A stretch of 38,131 nucleotides of DNA from Bacteroidales bacterium UBA5197. Lineage in GTDB: Bacteria > Bacteroidota > Bacteroidia > Bacteroidales > Lentimicrobiaceae. Made by a program: the position numbers and the translations under genes. Of the stretch, positions 15,670-23,325 are shown piece after piece. Each line of letters begins with the position of its first letter. Position 1 is the first letter of the stretch. The stretch lies in NCBI GenBank assembly GCA_002412885.1, contig DHVX01000011.1, positions 57,786-95,916 of the forward strand. The letters are read 5' to 3'. The notes beneath the pieces were generated by a model, which made no database searches, had not been told where the DNA came from, and worked only from the letters and a program-made list of their open reading frames with translations.

Positions 15670-17772
15670 ATGAAACACATTAAAAGATATACCCTGCCGA
15701 TTGTAATAATTTCAGCGCTGGCTTTGTGGGCTTTGTTTGTTGGGTATGGCAATCAGAAAAACCATCCCACCATCAACAAATTCATAGTAAAGGCTTTTCT
15801 GGAAAAGAACAATAAAGGCAGTTTTTCGATGAAGAAATTCAAACTTTATGAATTTAAGCTTGATAAGGTTAAACTCAAAGGCAATTACATCAGCAAACCC
15901 GGCTTATTCAATCCTTCTGAGGTTGATCGTTTCCACGAAGATATGGTAAACTGGTTGTATGGTGAAACTACCTTTACCGAAGATATGGGGGAAAAAACGC
16001 CACTCGAATGGATCGCTCATGGCGGATATTCGGCCGATGTGCCCGAAGTGCCTGCCAGTTTCCGCCATTTTTATGACCCAACCCGGGCCGATGGCGAAAG
16101 GCACCTTACGGATGATGTCAACAGTAAACTGCTGAACTGGATACAGACAAAATTTACCAATCCAAATACCGATGGTGTTTCCTGGGCGGTTGGCGAGGCG
16201 GGGTCTTATGGCGTGCTGGAACACAATTATACCTGGGAAAACGGCAAGGTTTTCATTAAAGGTGCCCTTGAAGAAAAGGATTCCGAAAAGCGTAAAGCAC
16301 TTATGGCCAAAGCCTGGCGATCATTGGGCGAAACCCTGCACATGATTGCCGACAATGGTTGCCCCGCGCATGTGCGCAACGATGCCCATCCTTCCATCCC
16401 TTTCCGCACGATGTCGTACTTCGGCAATCCCGACACTTATGAAGAAATGACGGCCGAATTCCAGACCAACAACGATGCTGGTCTGGATGAATTTCAAGCA
16501 GGGAAGGCTGATCCTGATCTGGCCCTGAAACTTGAAAAATCAACCACCATTAAAGATGTAGCGCACAAACTTGCCGTTTTTACCAACGAGAATTTCTTTA
16601 CCGACGAAACCATTTCGGGCACCGACTGGAAAGGCAATGTGGTGAAACCCATTACTCACCCCAATTATGTTTACAACTCCCCCAAGCTGAGTGCAGACAG
16701 TTATTCAAACAACTATTACAGGCGCAATGTGGGCAACAGGGAAGTATTGCTGTGCACCGACACCTGGTTTTTTAAAAAATACGCCATCTCAAAAACCTAT
16801 CCCTATATCGACGAAGCATGCGTGAAATCTATGGCTTTCGCGCTTATTCCTGCCATAAAGGAGGCCGGTCTAAATGCAATAAGACTATACATCCCCGATC
16901 TGAATGTGAAAATCACCTCACTTTCTGAAGATGGAAGTATATCCGGCGAAATCATCCACAAAACAGATCAGGAGTACACGAAAGCCATCAAATACAATGG
17001 CCCTGTTGTAATAAAAACGGTAACACTTGACGAACTCGGGAAGTTTGAAGCCCGGAATGGCCGTTTCTCGGGTAAGATCACCCCGGTGGACAATACCTGG
17101 TTTTATGCTGAAATTGAATTTGGCGGTGTGATTGTTAAATCTGAGCAAAAAAAGATGCAAGTCGCTCCCCCAAAACCTGAACCGGTGGTTGCACAGAATT
17201 ATAAACTTGACTTCATTATTCATGCCTATATGGTCTATACCAATGGCCATGATATGGATGATCAGGAATTCAGCAGAAGCGATTTTAAGGCGATTGAAAG
17301 TCCAGGCAGAGGCGGTAGCTTTCCTGGTTTTCAGATATCAAAGGGCAGCAGTTTCACCGGAAAACTTATCGAGGGCAGGCATCAGGATGGATGGGTTGAA
17401 GGAGAATACAGCGAACAGCGGCTGAGCAGGTTGAAGGCACACATGCATTTTACCTGGTACAATAGTAGCAACAATAAAACCAGAGAGCAATGGATTGATG
17501 TGGAATTGCGCAATATTCCTGTTAAAGAACAGGGCTATAGTGGAAGGTTTTACCGCAAAGGCTGGGACTGCGACAATTTACGCCCCGATCCTGAATTTGA
17601 GAAAAGTATTGTCAAAATCAAGCACCGCATTAAATTCTATCCGTCCGGACGCGAAGTTTCATTTGATTACATTGACTTTGGCAAATCGGAGGTGCAGGGT
17701 TGCAAAGACTGGAAGAATATGTGGATACCCCGGTCATTTATTGATGTAAACATCAGCTCCAACAGCTACTAG
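15670..17772 (+). CDS. Exported phospholipase C/P1-nuclease-like metalloprotein
   Basis: The product is a 700-residue exported protein with a signal or anchor segment (LPIVIISALALWALFVGYG). Its N-terminal half looks like the all-helical zinc-dependent phospholipase C/P1 nuclease fold. Likely metal-site motifs are HPTINKFIV (His32), PLEWIAHGGYSADV (His117), RHFYDPTRA (His133) and LHMIADNGCPAHVRNDAH (His224, Asp228, His234, His240). Substrate cannot be told: members of this fold act on phospholipids or nucleic acids, and many are uncharacterised. Residues ~400-510 look like a beta-sandwich segment (ITSLSEDGSISGEI, then FEARNGRFSGKITP). The last ~190 residues are a second beta-rich domain with no assignment. 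It follows the zinc-ribbon membrane protein by 12 bases. Confidence 0.7.
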   Translation: MKHIKRYTLPIVIISALALWALFVGYGNQKNHPTINKFIVKAFLEKNNKGSFSMKKFKLYEFKLDKVKLKGNYISKPGLFNPSEVDRFHEDMVNWLYGETTFTEDMGEKTPLEWIAHGGYSADVPEVPASFRHFYDPTRADGERHLTDDVNSKLLNWIQTKFTNPNTDGVSWAVGEAGSYGVLEHNYTWENGKVFIKGALEEKDSEKRKALMAKAWRSLGETLHMIADNGCPAHVRNDAHPSIPFRTMSYFGNPDTYEEMTAEFQTNNDAGLDEFQAGKADPDLALKLEKSTTIKDVAHKLAVFTNENFFTDETISGTDWKGNVVKPITHPNYVYNSPKLSADSYSNNYYRRNVGNREVLLCTDTWFFKKYAISKTYPYIDEACVKSMAFALIPAIKEAGLNAIRLYIPDLNVKITSLSEDGSISGEIIHKTDQEYTKAIKYNGPVVIKTVTLDELGKFEARNGRFSGKITPVDNTWFYAEIEFGGVIVKSEQKKMQVAPPKPEPVVAQNYKLDFIIHAYMVYTNGHDMDDQEFSRSDFKAIESPGRGGSFPGFQISKGSSFTGKLIEGRHQDGWVEGEYSEQRLSRLKAHMHFTWYNSSNNKTREQWIDVELRNIPVKEQGYSGRFYRKGWDCDNLRPDPEFEKSIVKIKHRIKFYPSGREVSFDYIDFGKSEVQGCKDWKNMWIPRSFIDVNISSNSY

Positions 17773-18604
17773 GTGAGCGGTTGGGGATTTTCTTGCGACA
17801 TTCATAGGGAACAGTATGATTAACTGAGAATTACGTGAATTACGCCAATTGAGTGGGTGTTTCGGTGGCTGCCGCCTGGCGGCGTAGATTGGGCGGGTTT
17901 TTAGCACACGGATTACACTGATGCGATGGATGCTTCGACAGGCTCAGCACAGGTTTTCACGGATTTACCTTCGGTGAGCTCCGCTTCGGTTAGGTTGCAC
18001 CTCATCCGCCCTTCGGGCACCTTCTCCTCAAGGAGAAGGACCTGCTAACAAGCATACTGAATGCCAAGCCAACAGCTCATTGTATGACGCCCTGCGGCAA
18101 CACTTTTTTTAACAGCTAATTACGCTAATTACGCGAATTGGGTGGATGGTTCAGTGACTACCGCCTGGTGGCGGAGATTGAGCGGGTTTTTAGCACACGG
18201 GTGACACTGATGCGACGGATTTCCACGGATTTACGTTCGGTGAGCTCCGCTTCGCTTCGGTTAGGGTTTGTGTTTCGTTGACTACCGCCTGTCGGCGGAG
18301 ATTGGGCAGCTTTTATGGCACACGGATTACACAGATGCGACGGATGCTTCGACAGGCTCAGCACAGGTTTTCACGGATTTGGTTTCGTTGAGCTACGCTA
18401 CGCTTCGTTTCTTGATTCAGTGACTACCGCCTGGCGGCGGAGATTTGGGCGCTTTCAAACAACCTTCCAGGTTTTCTTTTTTAACCTGGAAGGTTTTGTT
18501 TGATTTTCCTGTTAGCTAACTTAAAAAATAACATTGATTTAACCGCGAATTATGCCAATTACGCGAATTGTATAGTGTGGCTAAAGTCTTTTAACCCCAT
18601 TTAA
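17773..18604. repeat. Repeat island of four or more dispersed modules
   Basis: This 830-base gap has no gene. Modules of the ACCGCCTGGCGGCGG / GATTGGGC / CACACGGATTACAC / CTTCGACAGGCTCAG / GGTGAGCTCCGCTTCGC type repeat here about four times in tandem order. AATTACG-rich fragments lie at ~17830, 18120 and 18545. The element CACCTCATCCGCCCTTCGGG (17998-18094) also occurs at 28438, and the hairpin AACCTTCCAGGTT (18461-18473) / AACCTGGAAGGTT (18483-18495) is present. Short frames such as 18158-18364 are repeat translations. Confidence 0.75.
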
Positions 18605-19258
18605 TCACTGTTTAAACAGAAGTTCATACACAATCCGGTAAAAATACCGATCCCCGGCCGGAAAAGCATCACAGAGCAACATGTCTTCCTGCCCATCCTT
18701 CAATTGGTCTAATTCAAAAAAGTGGCAGTTCGGGATGGTTTTCATCCGCTCTATTGCTTGCAGGCCAATTATTTGTTTGTTTCTGCCCTCGAAACGATAA
18801 GGCACACTGCAAATGGTGATATAATCCTTTTGTGCATTGTGCAGCATCAGCGATAAAGCTTCTGCCATCTTTGTACCAGTGTAACCACCCAGGCTGGCCA
18901 GCAGTACAAACCTGCAGTTTTCGCTGAACAGTTTGCTCAAATCATCAGGCAACACCAGGGGTTGTGCCATATCGGGAACAGTTATATCTCCATACTTCCC
19001 GGTAAACTTCAGGATTTTAGGGGATATAAATGGGATGAGTTTGATTCCTTCCGGAATTTCTGCTCCACGCTGATCATTTACCATGGTAAATTGCGCCTTC
19101 ACCCGCTGACTCCAGATGTATTTTACGGCATTTGCCCCGCCACTGCCAAAGCCAATGAAATGGGTTTCGGTTTGTGTGCTGATTTCTATTTCGCTGAGCC
19201 AGGGCTTGAAACTCAGTTTCTGCAGGGCTTTGATTCTGTTTTTAGCGTTGTTATCCAT
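18605..19258 (-). CDS. Stand-alone FtsZ/tubulin-type GTP-binding domain
   Basis: This 217-residue protein follows the FtsZ GTPase domain in order. HFIGFGSGGANAVKYI (33-48) fits the first glycine loop (FtsZ: GVGGGGGNAV), and VNDQRG lies at the NTD position. LLASLGGYTGTK (119-130) fits the tubulin signature GGGTGTG with Tyr and Lys substitutions. CSVPYRFEGRNKQIIGLQAIERM (150-172) fits T-K-PF-x-FEG. FFELDQL and LLCDAFPAGDRYFYRIVYELL fit the sugar-binding region and the central helix H7. The protein stops there, so the C-terminal half of FtsZ with the catalytic T7 loop is missing. It may bind GTP without self-assembling in the usual way. It is not the division FtsZ, and the neighbours give no role. 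Repeats flank it upstream. Confidence 0.75.
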   Translation of the reverse strand: MDNNAKNRIKALQKLSFKPWLSEIEISTQTETHFIGFGSGGANAVKYIWSQRVKAQFTMVNDQRGAEIPEGIKLIPFISPKILKFTGKYGDITVPDMAQPLVLPDDLSKLFSENCRFVLLASLGGYTGTKMAEALSLMLHNAQKDYITICSVPYRFEGRNKQIIGLQAIERMKTIPNCHFFELDQLKDGQEDMLLCDAFPAGDRYFYRIVYELLFKQ

Positions 19259-19320
19259 TTTCGTTTTAGCCCTAAAGGAGTTCAGACAGTAAAAGAGCGG
19301 AAAGTAAGTATGTGTTTCAT

Positions 19321-19375
19321 GTGAATTGCGCCCGACCTTAGTGACCTGAGCGAAGCTGAATTCCGCTTAGCCGGG
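19321..19375. repeat. Degenerate copy of the 60-nt palindromic element
   Basis: GAATTGCGCCCGACC and GAGCGAAGCTGAATTCCGC followed by TTAGCC resemble the conserved element at 9812-9871, but the left arm is lost and the middle is changed. It lies in the short gap between the FtsZ-like gene and the T9SS-secreted protein gene. Confidence 0.5.
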
Positions 19376-19409
19376 TGGTGTAAAACGGCTGGCGTATCAG
19401 ATACCTCAG

Positions 19410-20591
19410 TTACTTCAGAATAAGCCTTTGGTAACCAATGGAATTCCCGTTTTTAACCTTTACAATATACATTCCGGCAGGTTGCGCTGAGAGGTCATAC
19501 TCATCAGTACCTGCAACGCTGATTTCCTGTTCGAGCACTTTGGCCCCATGAATATTGAAAACCGAAACCAATCCATCGATAACAGGATTTACAAAATCCA
19601 GCTTGAAGTAAGCCTCAGTTGGATTTGGAAATAGACTGAAACCAGCCCTGTTATTCAAGGGGTTTTCATTTACTGATGAAGGTTTTTCAAAACCTGATAT
19701 CCGGATAACTTTATTGCCACCCCCGAAAGTAGAAAAGAGGAAATCGCCAGTAAGGGGGTCTATTAATGCGCCTTCAGCTCCGGTAAGCCCGGTTACCATT
19801 TCTCTTGCGCTGGATGGAACAGGCAGGCCGTGATCTCCCACCTCAAAAACTACTACGGTTCCGTTAGAATAAGAGGAGATGGCCATAGAAGGGTTGGGGA
19901 ACGTGGCTGAACCGGCCGGAATATAAGCAATCCCTTCAGGACCTGAAGCCACGCCAAAGACAGAAGCCTCAGCAATCTGATTTGATAAAAGATATTGCCC
20001 GCTGGCCTCTAAGGTATAGGGAACATTATACATAATCGATGCACTGTAAGATGAAAAAACCAGACCGCCGGCTCCGGGGTATCCTGCAGGAACAAAAGCC
20101 AGTGCACCCACCGAAGAAGCCACCCCGTAAGTTGTTAAGGAAGTGTTGATATAGGAGTTGTCAGGTAAAACCTGACCAAGTTCATTCATGCTGTACTTAG
20201 TAAAAAGGAGCGTTCCGTTCTGGTCGAATAAAATACCTCCGTCGTTGTTGGGTGCTTCGGTGTAAAAAACAGCCGCTCCGCCAAAGCCGGTTATGTGATT
20301 TGTTTCCGCATCTCTGGTTAGTGCAACTGTGTAAAGGCCTCCGCTGGAGGTGTTTGCATTTCCGCCGATATACAGTGTATTTGGTTGTTCAGGTCTGATG
20401 GTAAGCCCTCCGTATTGTGAGGGCAGTTGCTCAATACTTCCCAGATCGGTTAGCGTATAACCGGCAGTTACAAATTCCGGAGTCAGGCTTTGCGCGAATC
20501 CCGGAAAATATGCCAGGACGAACAATGCCAGCAGACCTTTTTTCATCAAGGATGATGAAAATTTTGCAAAGGAATGGGTAGATGTTTTCAT
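19410..20591 (-). CDS. T9SS-secreted protein with C-terminal sorting domain
   Basis: This 393-residue secreted protein has a signal peptide (MKKGLLALFVLAYFPGFAQS) from internal Met16; either this start or the ATG at 20546 is possible. The body is a repeated beta-strand, glycine-rich region (TLYIGGNANTSSGGLYTVAL, VFGVASGPEGIAYIPAG) suggestive of a beta-propeller. The last ~75 residues are a type A T9SS sorting domain: FSLFPNPTEAYFKLDF, VSVFNIHGAKVLEQEI, LSAQPAGMYIVKVKNG and YQRLILK. Such proteins pass the outer membrane by the type IX system and are released or anchored at the surface. No catalytic site was recognised. The gene is monocistronic. Confidence 0.85.
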   Translation of the reverse strand: MKTSTHSFAKFSSSLMKKGLLALFVLAYFPGFAQSLTPEFVTAGYTLTDLGSIEQLPSQYGGLTIRPEQPNTLYIGGNANTSSGGLYTVALTRDAETNHITGFGGAAVFYTEAPNNDGGILFDQNGTLLFTKYSMNELGQVLPDNSYINTSLTTYGVASSVGALAFVPAGYPGAGGLVFSSYSASIMYNVPYTLEASGQYLLSNQIAEASVFGVASGPEGIAYIPAGSATFPNPSMAISSYSNGTVVVFEVGDHGLPVPSSAREMVTGLTGAEGALIDPLTGDFLFSTFGGGNKVIRISGFEKPSSVNENPLNNRAGFSLFPNPTEAYFKLDFVNPVIDGLVSVFNIHGAKVLEQEISVAGTDEYDLSAQPAGMYIVKVKNGNSIGYQRLILK

Positions 20592-20667
20592 GTTGGTTGG
20601 TTTTTATACCCAAAGTTAAACATGAATTTATTAAATCCGGCATTTTTTAGCTTAAAATTTTATCATC

Positions 20668-21140
20668 ATTGGCTACCGCCTGGCGGCGGTGATGGGATGG
20701 TTTCAAACAACCTTCCAGGTTTTCTTTTTCAACCTGGAAGGTTTTGTTTGATTAAACTGATTTCGTATAGTGGTTCTGTGACTACCGCCTGGTGGCGGCG
20801 ATTGGGCGGCTTTACACTCCGGAATGCTAGAAAACAAACAAAGGCAGAACAAGGTAGACACATTTCTTTTCTTTATCTTACCTTTTGCTTGATACTTCGA
20901 CTACGCTCAGCACAGGTCAAAAGGTAACCAAAACTCAAGGCTTCCTAAAAATGTGTCTCGTCAGAAAACTCAAGTGGTTCATGATATGTATGTTTCTTTC
21001 TGACGAGAGCTGGCTGCGATTTTTGCAGGAAGAAATGAGGTTGTTACATTCACCCTCTACTTTGCACCGATGTACAATAATTTTCTGAGCTTCGCTAAAG
21101 TTAGTCGGTTGCATTTCTTCTTTATTTATCTGTAGCCTGC
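20668..21140. repeat. Repeat island: hairpin module plus ~300-bp element, copy 2
   Basis: ACCGCCTGGCGGCGG opens the block, followed by AACCTTCCAGGTT (20709-20721) / AACCTGGAAGGTT (20731-20743) and a second ACCGCCTGGTGGCGG. From 20838 to 21140 it holds the second copy of the ~300-bp element, with its central stem TCTCGTCAGAAA (20956-20967) / TTTCTGACGAGA (20997-21008). No gene is present; frames through here are repeat translations. Confidence 0.75.
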
Positions 21141-21191
21141 CTTCTTAACGCCATTTTTACCCGTCAATAATCTGAAGAAATTGGTCGGGTA

Positions 21192-21540
21192 GAGCTCGGT
21201 CCGTGAAAAACGGCCCTCGGTTTAGAATGCCGGTCCCGACTACTTGACATTTTCGCTTAATCTTTACAACCGAATAGCTTACAGTACATCGTAAAGAAGA
21301 GCTCAAATTTTCAGTATCCGCGGGAGCGACCTTCTAAAATTGACTTCCAGCCACGATCGTTTAAGACATAGAAATCTCGAATGACGATTACATTATGGTC
21401 AAATTTTAGGCAGTCGTTGAGCGGCGGTTGTTGAGCGTGTCGAAACAATACGAGGCCTAACGGCCTGAGTGACAGAAAAAATGGATTAAGCGACTCAAGC
21501 CAAGGACGAAGGAGGTAGATAAACAGAATAGCTTGCGAAA
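21192..21540. repeat. Composite dispersed repeat with conserved stem-loop, copy 2
   Basis: A ~113-bp module bounded by GAGCTC on both sides (21192-21197, 21299-21304) comes first. It contains CCGT-GAAAA-ACGG and TCTTTAC...GTAAAGA hairpins and recurs at 27827-27935. The TTTCAGTATCCGCGGGAGCG module with the covarying stem-loop (21334-21409) follows, then the GACGAAGGAGGTAG box. The second half matches the start of this window (1-210). Confidence 0.75.
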
Positions 21541-21544
21541 TATA

Positions 21545-21630
21545 TTGAATTGCAAATTCAATGGTGTTCAAAGCGGAATTGCAACCGAGGCCGCCTAAGC
21601 GGACGAGCTCAGCGAAGCTAAATTCCGCTT
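21545..21630. repeat. Two-hairpin palindromic element, copy 2
   Basis: TTGAATTGCAAATTCAA (21545-21561) is followed by the 60-base unit 21571-21630, which is identical to those at 9812, 25902 and 37934. It lies 80 bases beyond the 3' end of the antitoxin-chaperone gene. CGCGAATTACGCGCATTACG-type fragments fill the gap to that gene. Confidence 0.8.
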
Positions 21631-21710
21631 AGCCGAGCAGCTTTATTTTCTACCAATTGTTTAACCGCGAATTACGCGCATTACGCGAATTGGGTGGCGG
21701 TACAGCAGTA

Positions 21711-22595
21711 TTAATTCAGGTCAATGACCACGTCTTCTTTGATGGTTTCGGAAACATTAATGGTTGGCAGAAAGAATCGGTTGAACGGGGTATTCTCGGT
21801 TTTGGCATGTAAAATACCACGTGTAGTGCCAATCACATGCACAGCCAGATGGCACATAAATCCCTGGGGTAAGATCAGATTATTGGCTTCTTCATTGTAA
21901 AAATCAGTCCAGGCTTTCTCCTCAATAGAGAAATGACCTGCTGCTTCTACAACCATAAAAGGTTTGCCTTCTTGCTCAAGACGGAAATTTGCGTGAAGTA
22001 CAATAAATTTTTGCTCAGTATTGGCACCAAACTTAAGCTGAGTAGTCAGGTTAATGTCTTTGCCTTCAGTAAAAGCATCTTCAATAATAGCGAATTGTTC
22101 AGTGGTGATCCGGCGCAAGGCAAAAGCGACATTTATGGTGTTTTCCATCAGGCTATGAATTTTTTTTGAGGTAACATATTCAACTTCCGACTCCCCAACA
22201 TAACTGGCTTTCTGTTGCACACTTTCAGCTTTACGGTAACTATAAACGCTGACAAAGCCCGGCTGGGAAGGAATATACTGAGTGGTTGACTGAAATACGG
22301 ATGTGTCTATCAGTTTTATCTGCAATGCTTTTTCAATTCTGCATATACTTTCAATAGTCAGGTTTTCGCTGCCTTTCAGAATTTTGCTGACATGTTGCGG
22401 TGAAAGCTCAAGCAGGTTTGCAAGATCTTTCTGCGACATATTTTTTGAACGCAGATAACCAAGTATTTTAATGGCAATATCCTGAGAAATCCGGAGCCAG
22501 TAATCATTTTTTTGACGCCACTCAGCAGCTTTTAGCCATGAATCATCCTTTTTTGATTCACGGATCAACCGATTGCTTATTTCATTGATGTCCAT
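21711..22595 (-). CDS. Antitoxin (XRE) fused to SecB-like chaperone domain
   Basis: Residues ~38-95 of this 294-residue protein form an XRE helix-turn-helix (ILGYLRSKNMSQKDLANLLELSPQHVSKILKGSENLTIESICRIEKAL), the HigA-type antitoxin DNA-binding domain. A linker (~97-155) follows. The last ~130 residues look like SecB: repeated beta strands (INLTTQLKFG, KFIVLHANFRLEQEG, PFMVVEAAGHFSIEEKAW) and then LILPQGFMCHLAVHVIGTTRGILHAKTENT to FLPTINVSETI, which parallels the PYAR...G-x-L-x-L-x-P-x-NF segment of SecB. This suggests a toxin-antitoxin-chaperone system with antitoxin and chaperone in one chain. It starts 11 bases after the toxin stop codon. The SecB similarity was judged by eye. Confidence 0.72.
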   Translation of the reverse strand: MDINEISNRLIRESKKDDSWLKAAEWRQKNDYWLRISQDIAIKILGYLRSKNMSQKDLANLLELSPQHVSKILKGSENLTIESICRIEKALQIKLIDTSVFQSTTQYIPSQPGFVSVYSYRKAESVQQKASYVGESEVEYVTSKKIHSLMENTINVAFALRRITTEQFAIIEDAFTEGKDINLTTQLKFGANTEQKFIVLHANFRLEQEGKPFMVVEAAGHFSIEEKAWTDFYNEEANNLILPQGFMCHLAVHVIGTTRGILHAKTENTPFNRFFLPTINVSETIKEDVVIDLN

Positions 22596-22606
22596 AATCC
22601 CGATTT

Positions 22607-23161
22607 TTAAAACATTTCCATAAACTCAAGCCCTGATTCATCTTCGCCGGCGAGGTAGTTCCGGGTGATTTTCAGCTTTTCAAGTTCAAGTAACAAATGC
22701 TTTCTGTGGTTCATGTCTTGTGTCAGTTTAATGGCTCCGCCGGAAACAAGATACAGGTTTGGTTTTAGTCTTATTGCATAAACCCTGAGCCAGCTGTTGT
22801 ACATTAATCCTTTGGCTTTGCTCTTCTCAAATTCTTCAAGTTTTGAAGGTCTGTTGTGTAATGGTTTAAATAATTCCGACAGATTTTCAAATTTGCTTAA
22901 TCTGCCTTGTTCAGCCAGATATTTAATTTTTTGTTCAAGTTCAATGGCATCGCGGATGGTTTTTTTGATGGCATCTTCAACCTTCATCCCTTGCCAGAAA
23001 ACATGTTGCAGATCTTCTATGTGTTGAGAGAAGAATGAATCCAGAAAAACAGTGTGGTTCCATTGCGCAAAAAGGCGTTCAAATTCCTGCATTTTCTGCC
23101 CTTTGTACTGAACAGCGTAGAGACTATTTTTTACAACCTCAAAAGTACCTATTATTTTCAC
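22607..23161 (-). CDS. HigB/RelE-type toxin of a type II toxin-antitoxin system
   Basis: The C-terminal part of this 184-residue protein, NSWLRVYAIRLKPNLYLVSGGAIKLTQDM (122-150) plus a helix and RNYL, has the RelE/HigB-like core found in a Bacteroidota toxin family whose N-terminus reads like VVQYDSDKQSELERLF (here AVQYKGQKMQEFERLF). The helical N-terminal half is an addition to the small RelE fold. Members normally act as mRNA interferases on the ribosome; activity is not shown here. The family-type N-terminus supports the GTG start at 23161, with no in-frame ATG before Met24. It precedes the antitoxin, the HigBA order. A 12-bp palindrome lies 6 bases upstream of the start. Confidence 0.72.
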   Translation of the reverse strand: MKIIGTFEVVKNSLYAVQYKGQKMQEFERLFAQWNHTVFLDSFFSQHIEDLQHVFWQGMKVEDAIKKTIRDAIELEQKIKYLAEQGRLSKFENLSELFKPLHNRPSKLEEFEKSKAKGLMYNSWLRVYAIRLKPNLYLVSGGAIKLTQDMNHRKHLLLELEKLKITRNYLAGEDESGLEFMEMF

Positions 23162-23167
23162 ATAATC

Positions 23168-23179
23168 AACCTATAGGTT
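23168..23179. promoter_or_regulatory. Palindromic operator candidate for the toxin operon
   Basis: AACCTATAGGTT is a perfect 12-bp palindrome ending 6 bases upstream of the toxin GTG. This is where a HigA-type antitoxin usually binds to repress its own operon. A TATATAAT stretch about 30 bases further upstream (read on the minus strand) could be the promoter. Confidence 0.5.
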
Positions 23180-23325
23180 TACTTTTTAAACAATTTTTCG
23201 ACAGATTATATAAACAGCCCTTGGCATCATCTTAAGATCTTTACAGCGTAAGCATATAGCAGAATTCTCTTATGATAATCAACCGTTCATCAAATGGCTT
23301 AAATGATTATTCAGTTTTAGCTTCG

